The position numbers and the translations under genes are program-made. Below the pieces are notes generated by a model that was given only the letters and a program-made list of their open reading frames with translations, did not search any database and was not told the origin of the DNA. From the IMG/VR virus record IMGVR_UViG_3300034073_004613, positions 1-41,834 of that record: DNA of 41,834 nucleotides. One strand, 5' to 3'. This stretch comes from a virus. Of the stretch, positions 7,426 through 16,500 are shown piece by piece; positions within the stretch are counted from its first letter, which is position 1, and the number at the start of each line of letters is the position of its first letter.

Positions 7426-7700
7426 ATTCTGAAATTAGTTACTTTATATTTTATTTGATGTGCTGTGCCGTCGAATCTTGGACCATCATAAACCTTATCT
7501 TTCCATTCTACACCACCGCTAAGTTGAGTATTAAAACTTTTACACTTTGGACACTCACTGGGTATTTCCATACTTTGTTCCTTTCCAATAACTTTATTTT
7601 TACTATCAATCATTTCCTTTATAACGATCATATCCATTTCACTATATTCAAATAAAGCTTTGCACCAAGGATTTTTACAAACAGTTTTTTTTGCCTCCAT
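7422..7700 (-). CDS. Small zinc-ribbon-like protein
   Basis: 92 aa counted from the ATG at 7700. A GTG at 7706 is in frame but lies inside the AT box, so I prefer the ATG. Two cysteine pairs, C-K-N-P-W-C near the N terminus and C-P-K-C around residue 50, could bind one zinc ion as a treble-clef or zinc ribbon. The rest is rich in charged residues with a short beta-like C terminus. It is the first gene of a two-gene unit with the HAD-like protein (ATGA overlap). No enzymatic motif is visible; a nucleic-acid- or protein-binding role is possible. Confidence 0.65.
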   Translation of the reverse strand: MEAKKTVCKNPWCKALFEYSEMDMIVIKEMIDSKNKVIGKEQSMEIPSECPKCKSFNTQLSGGVEWKDKVYDGPRFDGTAHQIKYKVTNFRI

Positions 7701-7705
7701 ATACA

Positions 7706-7716
7706 CTATATATAAA
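7706..7716 (-). promoter_or_regulatory. Late-promoter-like box TTTATATATAG
   Basis: Variant AT box on the minus strand, 5 bases before the ATG at 7700. The very short gap suggests a leaderless transcript if this is a -10 element. Confidence 0.4.
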
Positions 7717-7721
7717 ATAAA

Positions 7722-7743
7722 AAACCCATCGTTTGATGGGTTT
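7722..7743. terminator. Bidirectional-looking rho-independent terminator
   Basis: Stem AAACCCATC / GATGGGTTT with a GTTT loop, with A-runs on the left and T-runs on the right, so it could work on either strand. On the minus strand it ends the 7749-8204 gene before the zinc-ribbon gene. Confidence 0.8.
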
Positions 7744-7748
7744 CTTTT

Positions 7749-8204
7749 TTATCCTAACATATTTTTACTTATTGCAAAATCATATAATGTCGGTAGATTT
7801 AAAAATCTCATAAATTTATCTCTTACGTCTTTTAATGTTTTTGATTTTTTTATAATATTCACTATTAACATGCCAAATTCTTCTTGAAAATCTAAATAAT
7901 ATTCACTCCATGGTTTATTATAGTGCTCTAAACTTTGCCATTCATCGTATCCTCCAGTTAACCAATATAAGGACTTCTCAGGTGAGATATCTTCCGTCAC
8001 TATGTCCTTAATTTCCAAGTTCCAAATTTCAGAGTTCCAATCAATTTTCCTCATTAAGATTGATACTGCTTCTGCAATATCATTTGTAAGTTGATTTCCT
8101 ATTTCAAAGAAATATTCTTCATTCTCTTTGCTTATGTTAATAAACTCACTTGAGTAAACTATCTTAGAACCTTTTGATTTGATTTCAACTTTTCTTTTTT
8201 TCAT
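7749..8204 (-). CDS. Hypothetical acidic protein
   Basis: 151 aa, soluble, mixed alpha/beta by eye, with a basic N terminus (M-K-K-R-K-V-E-I-K). The middle is rich in tryptophan and aromatic residues (I-D-W-N-S-E-I-W-N, Y-W-L-T-G-G-Y-D-E-W). I do not recognise the family. It lies between a terminator downstream and the MORN-like gene upstream, 33 bases apart, so the two may share a transcript. No signal peptide, membrane segment or catalytic motif is apparent. Confidence 0.65.
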   Translation of the reverse strand: MKKRKVEIKSKGSKIVYSSEFINISKENEEYFFEIGNQLTNDIAEAVSILMRKIDWNSEIWNLEIKDIVTEDISPEKSLYWLTGGYDEWQSLEHYNKPWSEYYLDFQEEFGMLIVNIIKKSKTLKDVRDKFMRFLNLPTLYDFAISKNMLG

Positions 8205-8237
8205 GATTTCTATTGTTTTTTTTATATCTATACTAGA

Positions 8238-8522
8238 TTACATTTTAATGCCACTTTGCCATTTTCCTGCGAAATTACCGTTTTCCCATATTCCATTTTT
8301 CCAATTGCCGTAAAATTTACCGTCTTTGAATATTCCATATTCCCAGTTACCTGAGAAAAAATCCCCGTTATTCCAAATAAGCGTGTTTTTTTCTATTTCG
8401 ATGTCTGCATTTTCTAGCTCTGAATCTATGAGCCAGTAGAACTTTAAATCCTTAAGAATCTGATTGATATCCTTTTGAGATTTATAGGTTTTATCCTTGT
8501 ATTTTAGTTGAACAAATTTCAT
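8238..8522 (-). CDS. Small MORN-like repeat protein
   Basis: 94 aa. The C-terminal half is built of short repeats of the type W-x-x-G-x-F-x-G-x-W-x-x-G: N-N-G-D-F-F-S-G-N-W, K-D-G-K-F-Y-G-N-W, E-N-G-N-F-A-G-K-W. This resembles MORN-type beta-hairpin repeats, which usually mediate protein or lipid contacts. The N-terminal half is a charged alpha/beta segment. An AT box (8546-8555) precedes the gene. No enzymatic role is suggested. Confidence 0.7.
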   Translation of the reverse strand: MKFVQLKYKDKTYKSQKDINQILKDLKFYWLIDSELENADIEIEKNTLIWNNGDFFSGNWEYGIFKDGKFYGNWKNGIWENGNFAGKWQSGIKM

Positions 8523-8545
8523 ATTATAAAATATGATTTAATGTA

Positions 8546-8555
8546 GTATATATTC
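8546..8555 (-). promoter_or_regulatory. Late-promoter-like box GAATATATAC
   Basis: Weaker match to the recurring AT box on the minus strand, 23 bases before the ATG of the MORN-like gene. The surrounding 8523-8684 stretch is very AT-rich and otherwise holds only the terminator at 8634-8662. Confidence 0.35.
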
Positions 8556-8633
8556 TTATTTTTTTTTAATTAAAAACTGACTTTAAAAAACCACCTAAAA
8601 AATGAATTAAAAAAATAAAAAATAATTTAAAAT

Positions 8634-8662
8634 AAAAAAACCGACTTTTTGGTCGGTTTTTT
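8634..8662 (-). terminator. Rho-independent terminator after the tandem paralogues
   Basis: Stem ACCGAC / GTCGGT, extended by A:T pairs on both sides, around a TTTTTG loop. It stands just downstream of the second paralogue (8685-9116) on the minus strand. Confidence 0.8.
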
Positions 8663-8684
8663 ACATTTAGTGAAAAAATAGATT

Positions 8685-9116
8685 TTATTTGAAGTTTTTT
8701 AGAAAATTTAATTCATCTTTAGAAAGCGAATCTAAACCTGTTTCATTAATTTTATCAAGTATTTTATCGAGATCTAAAACTATTGAAACTACTTTTTTAG
8801 ATTTATCTTTTGATTTCTTATCTTTACTTTTTGGAGTTTTAATTGGTTTAATTTTCAAAAGTTTTTGAGCTTCTTTCTTTGTTATTGGACAATATTTTTC
8901 GCAGATATACATTTGTTCAGGTCTATCTTCATCTATTGCTGCAATAACCCAATCACCCGCTGATTCTACCCATATCTTTATTACTCCTTTATTTTTTAGT
9001 TCTAAAAGAGATTCTAATGAAAGAACATAGGAATCAGCTATGTTATTTAACTGTTGTTCATTGTGTGACTTGAGGTTTATACAAATCACCTTTTCGATGT
9101 TGAATTTGAGTGCCAT
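8685..9116 (-). CDS. Paralogue B: unknown N-terminal domain plus Bacteroidetes-type C-terminal module
   Basis: 143 aa. The N-terminal domain (residues about 5-85) is nearly the same as in the adjacent gene: K-V-I-C-I-N-L-K-S-H-N-E-x-Q-L, K-I-W-V-E-S-A-G-D-W, M-Y-I-C-E-K-Y-C-P-I-T-K-K-E. A lysine-rich linker follows, then the C-terminal block L-D-K-I-L-D-K-I-N-E-T-G-L-D-S-L-S-K-D-E-L. That ending resembles the short module (DUF6576-like) found at the C termini of many Flavobacteria proteins. Two conserved cysteines (C-E-K-Y-C) might bind a metal. Function unknown. Confidence 0.68.
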   Translation of the reverse strand: MALKFNIEKVICINLKSHNEQQLNNIADSYVLSLESLLELKNKGVIKIWVESAGDWVIAAIDEDRPEQMYICEKYCPITKKEAQKLLKIKPIKTPKSKDKKSKDKSKKVVSIVLDLDKILDKINETGLDSLSKDELNFLKNFK

Positions 9117-9119
9117 ATA

Positions 9120-9611
9120 TTATTTATAATTTTTAAGAAAATCTAATTCTTCTTTACATAAAGAAGACATACCTGATATATTTATTTTATCTAAAATTGC
9201 ATCTAATTCAAGTATAACTTTTACTTTAGATTTGATAACTGGTTTAGTATCTGTCTTTACAATATCACTAGCATTTTTAACAACTTTTGGAATATTATTT
9301 TCAACGATCTTTTGAGTTGGTTTTTTCAACTTAGGTGTAGAAACTGGTTTGATGTTTTTAACAGACTCTCTTTCTTTTTTAGTCATAGGACAAAATCTTT
9401 CACAGATATAAAAATCATCAGGATTTGAAGTCTCTAAGGCAGCTATGGCATAGTCACCACCTGGCTCAATCCATATTTTGTAAGTGCCTCTTTGTTTACT
9501 TCTAAGTAATGCATCATAAGAAAGACGATAAACTTCAGAGATACTTCTCAATTGGTCTTCGTTGTGAGATTTTAGATTGATACAGATAACTTTGTTTATG
9601 TTGAATTTCAT
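9120..9611 (-). CDS. Paralogue A: unknown N-terminal domain plus Bacteroidetes-type C-terminal module
   Basis: 163 aa, first gene of the tandem pair, with three bases between it and paralogue B. It shares the N-terminal K-V-I-C-I-N-L-K-S-H-N-E and C-E-R-F-C-P-M-T-K-K-E motifs and the C-terminal L-D-A-I-L-D-K-I-N-x-x-G-M-S-S-L block. The linker between them is longer and has diverged, as expected for a disordered spacer. The C-terminal module is one I associate with Flavobacteria, supporting the host inference. The upstream promoter looks like a host-type promoter and not the AT box, so this pair may be expressed early. Confidence 0.68.
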   Translation of the reverse strand: MKFNINKVICINLKSHNEDQLRSISEVYRLSYDALLRSKQRGTYKIWIEPGGDYAIAALETSNPDDFYICERFCPMTKKERESVKNIKPVSTPKLKKPTQKIVENNIPKVVKNASDIVKTDTKPVIKSKVKVILELDAILDKINISGMSSLCKEELDFLKNYK

Positions 9612-9630
9612 ATGTTATTTATTTATAATA

Positions 9631-9660
9631 CAAATATAAGGATTATTTCTGAATTATCAA
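9631..9660 (-). promoter_or_regulatory. Bacteroidetes-type promoter (TTG, 19 bp, TATATTTG)
   Basis: On the minus strand, TTG (9658-9660) is followed after 19 bases by TATATTTG (9631-9638). This matches the published Bacteroidetes -33 TTTG / -7 TAnnTTTG pattern. The ATG of paralogue A is 20 bases further on. It would be recognised by the host primary sigma factor and so may be an early promoter. Confidence 0.45.
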
Positions 9661-9732
9661 GTAATTATTTTTATTTTATTATTTATCACATGTAAATATA
9701 CAAAAAATTTATAAAATTACGGGGATTTCAAT

Positions 9733-9743
9733 TTAATATATAC
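9733..9743 (+). promoter_or_regulatory. Late-promoter-like box TTAATATATAC
   Basis: Clean copy of the recurring AT box, 24 bases before the ATG of the 1042-aa gene. It heads the plus-strand virion block. The remaining bases of the 9612-9767 gap hold only this box and the opposite-strand promoter. Confidence 0.55.
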
Positions 9744-9767
9744 AAAAAATAAAATGCTTTCTAGTCT

Positions 9768-12700
9768 ATGAAGTATGTAAAGAAGAGAGATAGTTTCCTA
9801 ACGGGAATAAAAGAATATAAAGAAACCGACAGTTATAAAAACTTAGAACTAATACAGGAAGACGGTGGTCCCCTCCATAATGCTGTTGAATTTGGAGATT
9901 CTTGGGTGGGTAGATGGATCCATAATATAATGAGAGCTGCTAAAGAAAAAGTAGACAAAATGAGAATCGCTGGTCAAATCAGAAGGTTAAAAATGGCATT
10001 AGATGACATAATTCAGAATGATGAGGCTGTTAAAATGGAGATTATAAAAGTAAGTAAAAAGGATCCTGGTCAAGAGACAACAGATCCTCTTAAAGGAGAT
10101 GACCTACACGATAAGTTTCTAAAACTTCAATTGCATGTTTTTTTAGATGAATTAAATGCAGCTGTCGAGAAGGGACACAAAGTGAGTATTATAAAATCTC
10201 TTACTGATAATGCTATAGAAGAAGTAGAGAAAACTCCTGAGTTTGAGGGAAAGAAAGAATTATTGGAACAACTTAAAAAATTCAAAGAGTTCTTAAAAGA
10301 CTTTGATGATGATGAGGGTAAAGAAGATCCTGACTTCAAACAAGAAAAGGGAGAAGGAGACGATGATGAAGAGGGAGATGAAGAAGATGAAGAAAAAGAA
10401 AGTGGAGATAATGAAGCTAAAAAGCTCTTCACTATGATAGAATCTTTGAAGTATTTAGCTCTTATAATAGAAACATACAAAAGAGTTAAGATTGAGAGTA
10501 AGGCTACTCAAAAGGAAGTTTATACTTACATAACTAAACCTGGTGATACAGTTGAAAAGATTCAAAAAAGTCAAGAAATTAATAAAAAGAAATTACAAAT
10601 AGCAGATATTCGTAGCAAAAATGAAAAGACACTAAAAAAATATGCTAAAGATAATCAAACTTTGGCTCCTAACTTGAAATTAGTTATGGAAAATGTAGAA
10701 GTTCTTTTCGAGGATGAAGACTGTTTTTATATTTTGAATGGTGAAGATTATATAATTTTAGAAAAAGAAACATTCGGAACTGGTGGAAGCGCTGATAGAC
10801 AAACTATCAAAACTTCTAATCAGAAAGGTGAGCCATTAAAACAAGGAGAAGACCATTTGACTCAAGCTTTTGCTAAACTTAAAAAAGATATCGAAGTTTT
10901 AGAATCTGATAAAGAAAAGGGAATAGGTATAACTCCTAAGTTTATTAATGATATAGTGGCTGTTTATAAAGAGACTGAAAATAGAACTATAATTCGATCA
11001 TTATATTCTGAAATCAATAGGTATTTAGTAGGTGATAAAAAAGCTACTATACAGGAAAAAGATCCGCTTTACAAAGAAAGTATTGAAGTAATTAAAAACC
11101 TACCTAAAAGAGTAGTTGTTGCTGAGAAAATAGCAAGATTTACAAAAAGAGCTATTCAGTTTGATGGTGAGAATCTTTATGGGGGTCTTGGTGATTTAGG
11201 TAAAAATCTCAAAGGATACGTTGAGTCTATGAAAAAAATTATGACTTATAAAATTGGTGAATCTAAAGAAAAGGGAGAAACTAAGTTTAAAGTTGGTGAT
11301 TTAGTTACTTGGACTAATAAAGAAGGTAAAACAATCACTAAGAAAATTGAAAAAATTGAAAATGGTAAATATGTCTTTAAAAAAGAAAGTGGTGAAGAAT
11401 ATACCAAAAAAGAGGACACTTTGAAAAAGGCAGAGCCTAAAAAAGAAGAGGAACCTAAAAAAGAAGAAGAAGCAAAGAAAGAATCAAGACTATTAAGATA
11501 TGACAACTATTATAGACTTATAACAGAGGCTGACGATAAAGAGGGAGTTCTTTCTGAAGTTAGTAGAAAGATTTTAGAGTTTTGGAGAGCAAACGTAGAA
11601 GTAAAAGCATATATTTTAAATAAAGAAGAGTTTGAAAAACTATTAAAAGAATTAGAAGATGCTGAACTTAATCAAGAGGTAGAGATGCCGGTTTCCGAGG
11701 GTGATCCTAAGGCTGACAAATTGCCTGAACCTAAGAAAAAGAAAGTCAAGTTAGACGGTCTTGCATTTACTATCGATCCAGTTCTTCGTATTGTGAAGGC
11801 ATTCAACAAAGCTTATAAATTACATACTACAGAAGTTATTCCTTCTGGTAGAACAAGTGGTGCGGTGTCTAATAGAATCTTTAGACAGTATACCTCTCTC
11901 GGTAGTGGTAGTCCAGATAGTGCTGGTAAATCTGGTGGTCCTTATAGAAATAATGCTGTATTTAATAAGTGGGAAGAAGCTGTATTGGATGTAATGGGTG
12001 AGAGTAAATATCAAAAGATTTTTTCACCATCTACCGTTCTATTGAGAGGAGAAGATTTAGTGGAAAAGGCTGGTGCTAACTTAAGATTATTCATGTCAGA
12101 TCTTTTGGATGGCGATAAACTTTATAAAGGAAGTGGTAGTTCTGGTGAAAAAGGAGCTCAATCTCAATTTTTAGATAAGTATTTTGGTTGGAAAGGAGAT
12201 GATAAGGTTCTTTATGATGGTGGATCGAATGAGCAAAAAGAAACAGGTGCTGTAGCGACAGAAGTTGATAAAAAGACCAATGAACAAATTGTGTCATTTA
12301 CAAAAGATGATATCAAATTTACACAAGTTTCTGAGTTAGTTGGTACTATGTTCAAATTAGAAGATGCTGATGGTGATAAGTCTTATTATTTCTATATACA
12401 CGAGGTATCTGGTGATTATTTCTATGTGACTTATACTAGAGGTTATAAATTCTATCATGATTTGATTCATAAAGAAGGTAAATATGGATTTCCAGATCTT
12501 TCTAAAATAAAAGGTGATGGTAAAACACCTAATGATAGCTACAGTTCGGGTGATGGTGAGTGGGTTATTAGAGCAACAAAGATTGCGACTAGAAATTTTG
12601 ATACTAAGACTGGAAAATTGAAACCAGCGACTTATGAGTCTGTTTATATTAGAAAGAAGGATAAAAAGCCTTTTACAAATAAGCAGGATGAAGTTGAAAA

Positions 12701-12896
12701 GTCATCGGAAAAAGACAAATTAACAGCAAAGGCGGGTAAAATATTTATATTGTCAGTTAAAAAGGATAAAGATGATAAAGAACCTAAGTTTGCTACTATT
12801 GAGAAAAAAGATAATCTTAAGGAAAAAGGTATATTCCCCGCTATAAAGAACACTAAAGGTATTGGTGATAGCGATGTGATTTTCAAAATTCAATAA
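9768..12896 (+). CDS. Large tagged candidate internal/core virion protein with LysM-like segment
   Basis: 1042 aa, strongly charged and lysine/glutamate-rich. It begins with a divergent tag, MKYVKKRDSF, and an L-I-Q-E stretch at residues 28-31. Residues 175-220 are an extremely acidic stretch (D-D-D-E-E-G-D-E-E-D). Residues about 250-308 resemble a LysM peptidoglycan-binding unit (Y-I-T-K-P-G-D-T-V-E-K-I then L-A-P-N-L-K-L). Residues 506-555 contain an F-K-V-G-D-L-V-T-W segment like a small beta barrel. At 574-588 a second tag-like stretch, L-L-R-Y-D-N-Y-Y-R-L-I-T-E-A, could be a protease site. The C-terminal half looks globular. I infer a prohead core or packaged protein processed by the prohead protease. 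One base separates it from the next gene. Confidence 0.6.
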   Translation: MKYVKKRDSFLTGIKEYKETDSYKNLELIQEDGGPLHNAVEFGDSWVGRWIHNIMRAAKEKVDKMRIAGQIRRLKMALDDIIQNDEAVKMEIIKVSKKDPGQETTDPLKGDDLHDKFLKLQLHVFLDELNAAVEKGHKVSIIKSLTDNAIEEVEKTPEFEGKKELLEQLKKFKEFLKDFDDDEGKEDPDFKQEKGEGDDDEEGDEEDEEKESGDNEAKKLFTMIESLKYLALIIETYKRVKIESKATQKEVYTYITKPGDTVEKIQKSQEINKKKLQIADIRSKNEKTLKKYAKDNQTLAPNLKLVMENVEVLFEDEDCFYILNGEDYIILEKETFGTGGSADRQTIKTSNQKGEPLKQGEDHLTQAFAKLKKDIEVLESDKEKGIGITPKFINDIVAVYKETENRTIIRSLYSEINRYLVGDKKATIQEKDPLYKESIEVIKNLPKRVVVAEKIARFTKRAIQFDGENLYGGLGDLGKNLKGYVESMKKIMTYKIGESKEKGETKFKVGDLVTWTNKEGKTITKKIEKIENGKYVFKKESGEEYTKKEDTLKKAEPKKEEEPKKEEEAKKESRLLRYDNYYRLITEADDKEGVLSEVSRKILEFWRANVEVKAYILNKEEFEKLLKELEDAELNQEVEMPVSEGDPKADKLPEPKKKKVKLDGLAFTIDPVLRIVKAFNKAYKLHTTEVIPSGRTSGAVSNRIFRQYTSLGSGSPDSAGKSGGPYRNNAVFNKWEEAVLDVMGESKYQKIFSPSTVLLRGEDLVEKAGANLRLFMSDLLDGDKLYKGSGSSGEKGAQSQFLDKYFGWKGDDKVLYDGGSNEQKETGAVATEVDKKTNEQIVSFTKDDIKFTQVSELVGTMFKLEDADGDKSYYFYIHEVSGDYFYVTYTRGYKFYHDLIHKEGKYGFPDLSKIKGDGKTPNDSYSSGDGEWVIRATKIATRNFDTKTGKLKPATYESVYIRKKDKKPFTNKQDEVEKSSEKDKLTAKAGKIFILSVKKDKDDKEPKFATIEKKDNLKEKGIFPAIKNTKGIGDSDVIFKIQ

Positions 12897-12897
12897 T

Positions 12898-13452
12898 ATG
12901 AAACATTTACTAACTTTTGGTCTTTTTTTAGAAAAGGTGGATATTAAAGATACTGATCCAGCTCATATTAGACTTGCTAAAGACAAATTAAATTCAACTG
13001 AAGATTATTTGACTCAATACCCTAATTTAAAGGCAAAGATAGATAGTATCTATAAAGCTAATAAAGATAAACCTGAGTCAGAGGTTTATAAACAAGTTTT
13101 GGATTCTTTGGGTAAAGATGCTAAGTTAAGAAATCCCTTCGCTGTAACTTATGCTGAAGTAGCAAAATTAGAAATAGAAATTAAAAAAATGACAGATAGT
13201 ATTTTAGTTGATGATACTGGAATGAAATTATCTTCTCAAAATCTTTCATTGGCAACTTCTGAAGATACTAAGAAAAAAATGCAAACAGATTTGATTCAAA
13301 TGAAGAAAAATCTTGATACAAAAAAGAAAAAACTCGAAGATAGTTTAAAACAAGTAGATAAGTCAAAGCAGCAAGTAAATACTGAAATCACGAAAACACA
13401 GAAAGAAATTGCTGAGGCTTCTAAAAAATTAGCCGAAAAGGAGAAAAAATAG
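12898..13452 (+). CDS. Tagged lysine-rich coiled-coil protein, candidate internal/scaffold protein
   Basis: 184 aa. It starts MKHLLTFGLFLEK, a clear copy of the shared tag with F7 and F10 and an F-L-E stretch. The rest is helical and polar; residues about 95-184 form one long lysine-rich coiled coil ending A-E-K-E-K-K. The start lies one base after the stop of the 1042-aa gene, so the two are co-transcribed and probably coupled. T4 core and internal proteins are likewise small, basic and helical with a removable leader, which is the basis for the role proposed. No enzymatic motif is present. Confidence 0.65.
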   Translation: MKHLLTFGLFLEKVDIKDTDPAHIRLAKDKLNSTEDYLTQYPNLKAKIDSIYKANKDKPESEVYKQVLDSLGKDAKLRNPFAVTYAEVAKLEIEIKKMTDSILVDDTGMKLSSQNLSLATSEDTKKKMQTDLIQMKKNLDTKKKKLEDSLKQVDKSKQQVNTEITKTQKEIAEASKKLAEKEKK

Positions 13453-13473
13453 AAAAAATATGATTTTTTAGAT

Positions 13474-13484
13474 TTTATATATAC
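13474..13484 (+). promoter_or_regulatory. Late-promoter-like box TTTATATATAC
   Basis: Variant AT box 29 bases before the tail sheath ATG. The leader after it is A-rich and has no Shine-Dalgarno sequence. Confidence 0.5.
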
Positions 13485-13513
13485 TTCATAACATAAAAAA
13501 TTAAAACAAAAAT

Positions 13514-16500
13514 ATGGCAATTCAAATTGGAAAATACAAAAGACCAGGAATCTTCATAGAAGAATTTGACAATTCAGTTATCTCTTCTCCTATTGTAGAA
13601 GGAATAACTAACATGGTTATCGGGGTTTCTAAAAAGGGTCCTGTTAATACTCCTATTAGATTGACTACAACCGGAGATTTAGAAGCGGTTTTTGGTCAAC
13701 TTGACAGAGGGCTAGAAAGAAAAGGTTCTTATTTCCACAGAACTATTACTAAGATGTTGGAAACAAGTCCTATATTTGCTATCAATCTTTTATTAACAGA
13801 TGATACATTAGATGTGATTGAGTATAAATCTCTTTCATCATCTTCTGGATATATGAATGATATAAAAAGAGAAGGTCCTTATAGAAGATTTTTTGATACA
13901 ACTGGTTTCTGGAAGAGAGACACTGAGTCTTTTATCAATTTAACAAAAAACAACACTGGTTATACAGAGAGAGCATTCAATATAACAAATTTATCTGATA
14001 AGACTATTTCAGTTTTTATTATCAAGTCTCCTATTTCTGGTTTTGATAGAACGTTAATTGAATGGTATGGAACTATTGATAAAATGCCTCCTTATGTTAA
14101 TCAAAATGATTTTGCATCTGACTATTTAGTAGATGTGGTTGTTGTTGGTGGTGACTGGTCAAACTACCAAGAGCTAGCTGTTGATAACAGATGGAGTGCT
14201 TACTTCAACGCTTCTGGTTTGAGAAAAGACCAATTAAGAAATTTTGCCAATGATAGAAATGTTTCGCTTTTAGCTTATTATGAAGGTCTTTCTTTAATTC
14301 CTTATTTCAGAGATGGAAATGGAAGAAATATATTTATTGAGACTACAATTAATAGAGATACTGATAGAACTGGATTATTCTGTTCATTTAACACAGATTT
14401 AGTTGAAAAAGACTACTATACTGGTATGTTAGATTTACTTGGTAATACTATTGTTGATCAATCTGAAACTGATATAGATTTTCTTTCTTACAAAGAAACA
14501 ATCGCTGAGTCAGTTATGTTTGAGGCTGTTCCTCTAGATTTACCAGGTAATGTTACTGCTATGTTAAGTAGTGCAACATTTGGATATAATGGTGGTTATT
14601 CCTCACCAACAGGTCACGCTTTTGAATCAGCTCTTAGTAATCCACAAACATCTGGTGTATTAGTAAATGAGAATAATAGAACACCTTGGTTCGCTGAGGG
14701 TTATGTTCATAATGTTGAAAGAGCTTCTTCTGTGGCTTCTTCAACCTCTTCTATAACTGTTACTTATAATGTTTCAGCAGAAGCTTATTGTGTTATAGGT
14801 GATACATATATACCTGTTTCAGCGACAACTTCTCTAACAATTGATTCATTAGACTATCCTGTTTCTGCTTCAACTCAGGTTTATTTCTCAGCATTTGTTT
14901 TAGATGCATCTGGAGAAATTAGTGAAGTAAAAACAACAACTGCAAATACAAGACCAACTGTTGATCCAAGTGATATCGTTTTAGGATATGCTACATTTTC
15001 AGTTGCATCTGGTCAATTTGTAGGTAGTCCTTTTGTTAAAAATGTTAGTGTTAATACAAGTGGATTTAATGATTTCGTATTTGGAACAAATTCTGCAACT
15101 GATGATTTCTTTGTTACAAATTTAGGTAGTGGTTCTATTAAAATTGAATTTATTGGAACAAGTGCAAAAGCTTCTACCGCTAATTATGAGCAATATAGAA
15201 GAATTAAACAATTCAATAGAATGATTGATCTTATTGATAGTCCAAATAAAAATAAAATGAGTCTTTTATTAGGTCCTTCTTCTGGATATAGAAAGGTTAG
15301 TATGAGTACAATGACTATTTCAAATATCGTTACATCAAATGTTCTTAATAAATCCTTTACTATTAATACAGGACTTACTACAGCTGAGTTAGTTGATGTT
15401 CTACAGGGTTATCTTGTTTTCTATACAGAGGATAATGAAATGCTAATTGGTTCTTTAGGTATGGATACAACTGAACAAGTTCATGGTGGAACTTATGGTG
15501 TTGTTGGTAAGTATTCTAAATTTTATGGAAGATTTTTTGATGGTATTATTAGCACAAAAGATTTCTTTTATGATAATAGATTATATGTTTATTCAGATGG
15601 GGATGCTAATACAATAGCAACTCTTGGTAAATCAGTTAACATTACATTTGTTGATGGTGAGACTGTAACAAGTGCTACATCTTCTTACGCTGGTTATGAT
15701 TACATTGTATTCGAGTATGATTCTAGTAATTTTGATACACAAATAGAGTTAGAAACATTTGAACAACTTGTATTTCCGGATTCAGATTTGAATAAAGGTT
15801 CTTTTACAATAGTGACAAATACTGTTGAGCCTTTAGATTCTCCTTCGGCATTAGCTTCTAACTTGGGATTCGTTAATACTGCTACTCAGTTTTATTTCGC
15901 TTACCAAGTAAATGAAGAGGTAAACTATGAATATTTAACAGAAGTAACTACTGTTCAAGATTACTTAACTAAACATTACTTAAAAATGTATTTAGAGAAT
16001 AATGGTGATTTGAATGTTAGATTTACAGATGTTTTATTAGAATCAGATGAACCAGCAGACTTTGTTGCAAATGCTAAGTTTATGGTACAATCTGAAAAGA
16101 GTAATCTTAAACAAACAATCGAAGTTGAACTTCCATCTGGATATACTAGAGTTCCTAACAAAGTTTTGATAAATGGTACTCGTTATACTGAAGTAAAAGT
16201 AGGTGACTTCTTAGAAGCTTATGTTGATACAACATTACTTCAACCAGGAGAAGCTCCTAGAAAACTTACAAGAATTTTAAGTAAGAGACAATATGCGGGT
16301 GACCCAACTCTTACAGAAGTTACTTGTGATGCTAGAATTAACACTTATAGTTTTGATGGTGATTTACAAACTACTAGATTTGTATCAGTTGATCAATATG
16401 CTACTACTTATAAAGCAATATCACTTAAAGGATTTAGAATTAGACAAGCTTCTCTTCCTGATGGAACTGAAGAAAGACAAAATCAAATATTGAATCTTGT

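Noticed and set aside
8523-9767. tRNA or other RNA gene in the AT-rich gaps
   Set aside because: No cloverleaf, conserved T-arm or structured GC-rich element is visible in this or other intergenic gaps; the only hairpins are terminators.
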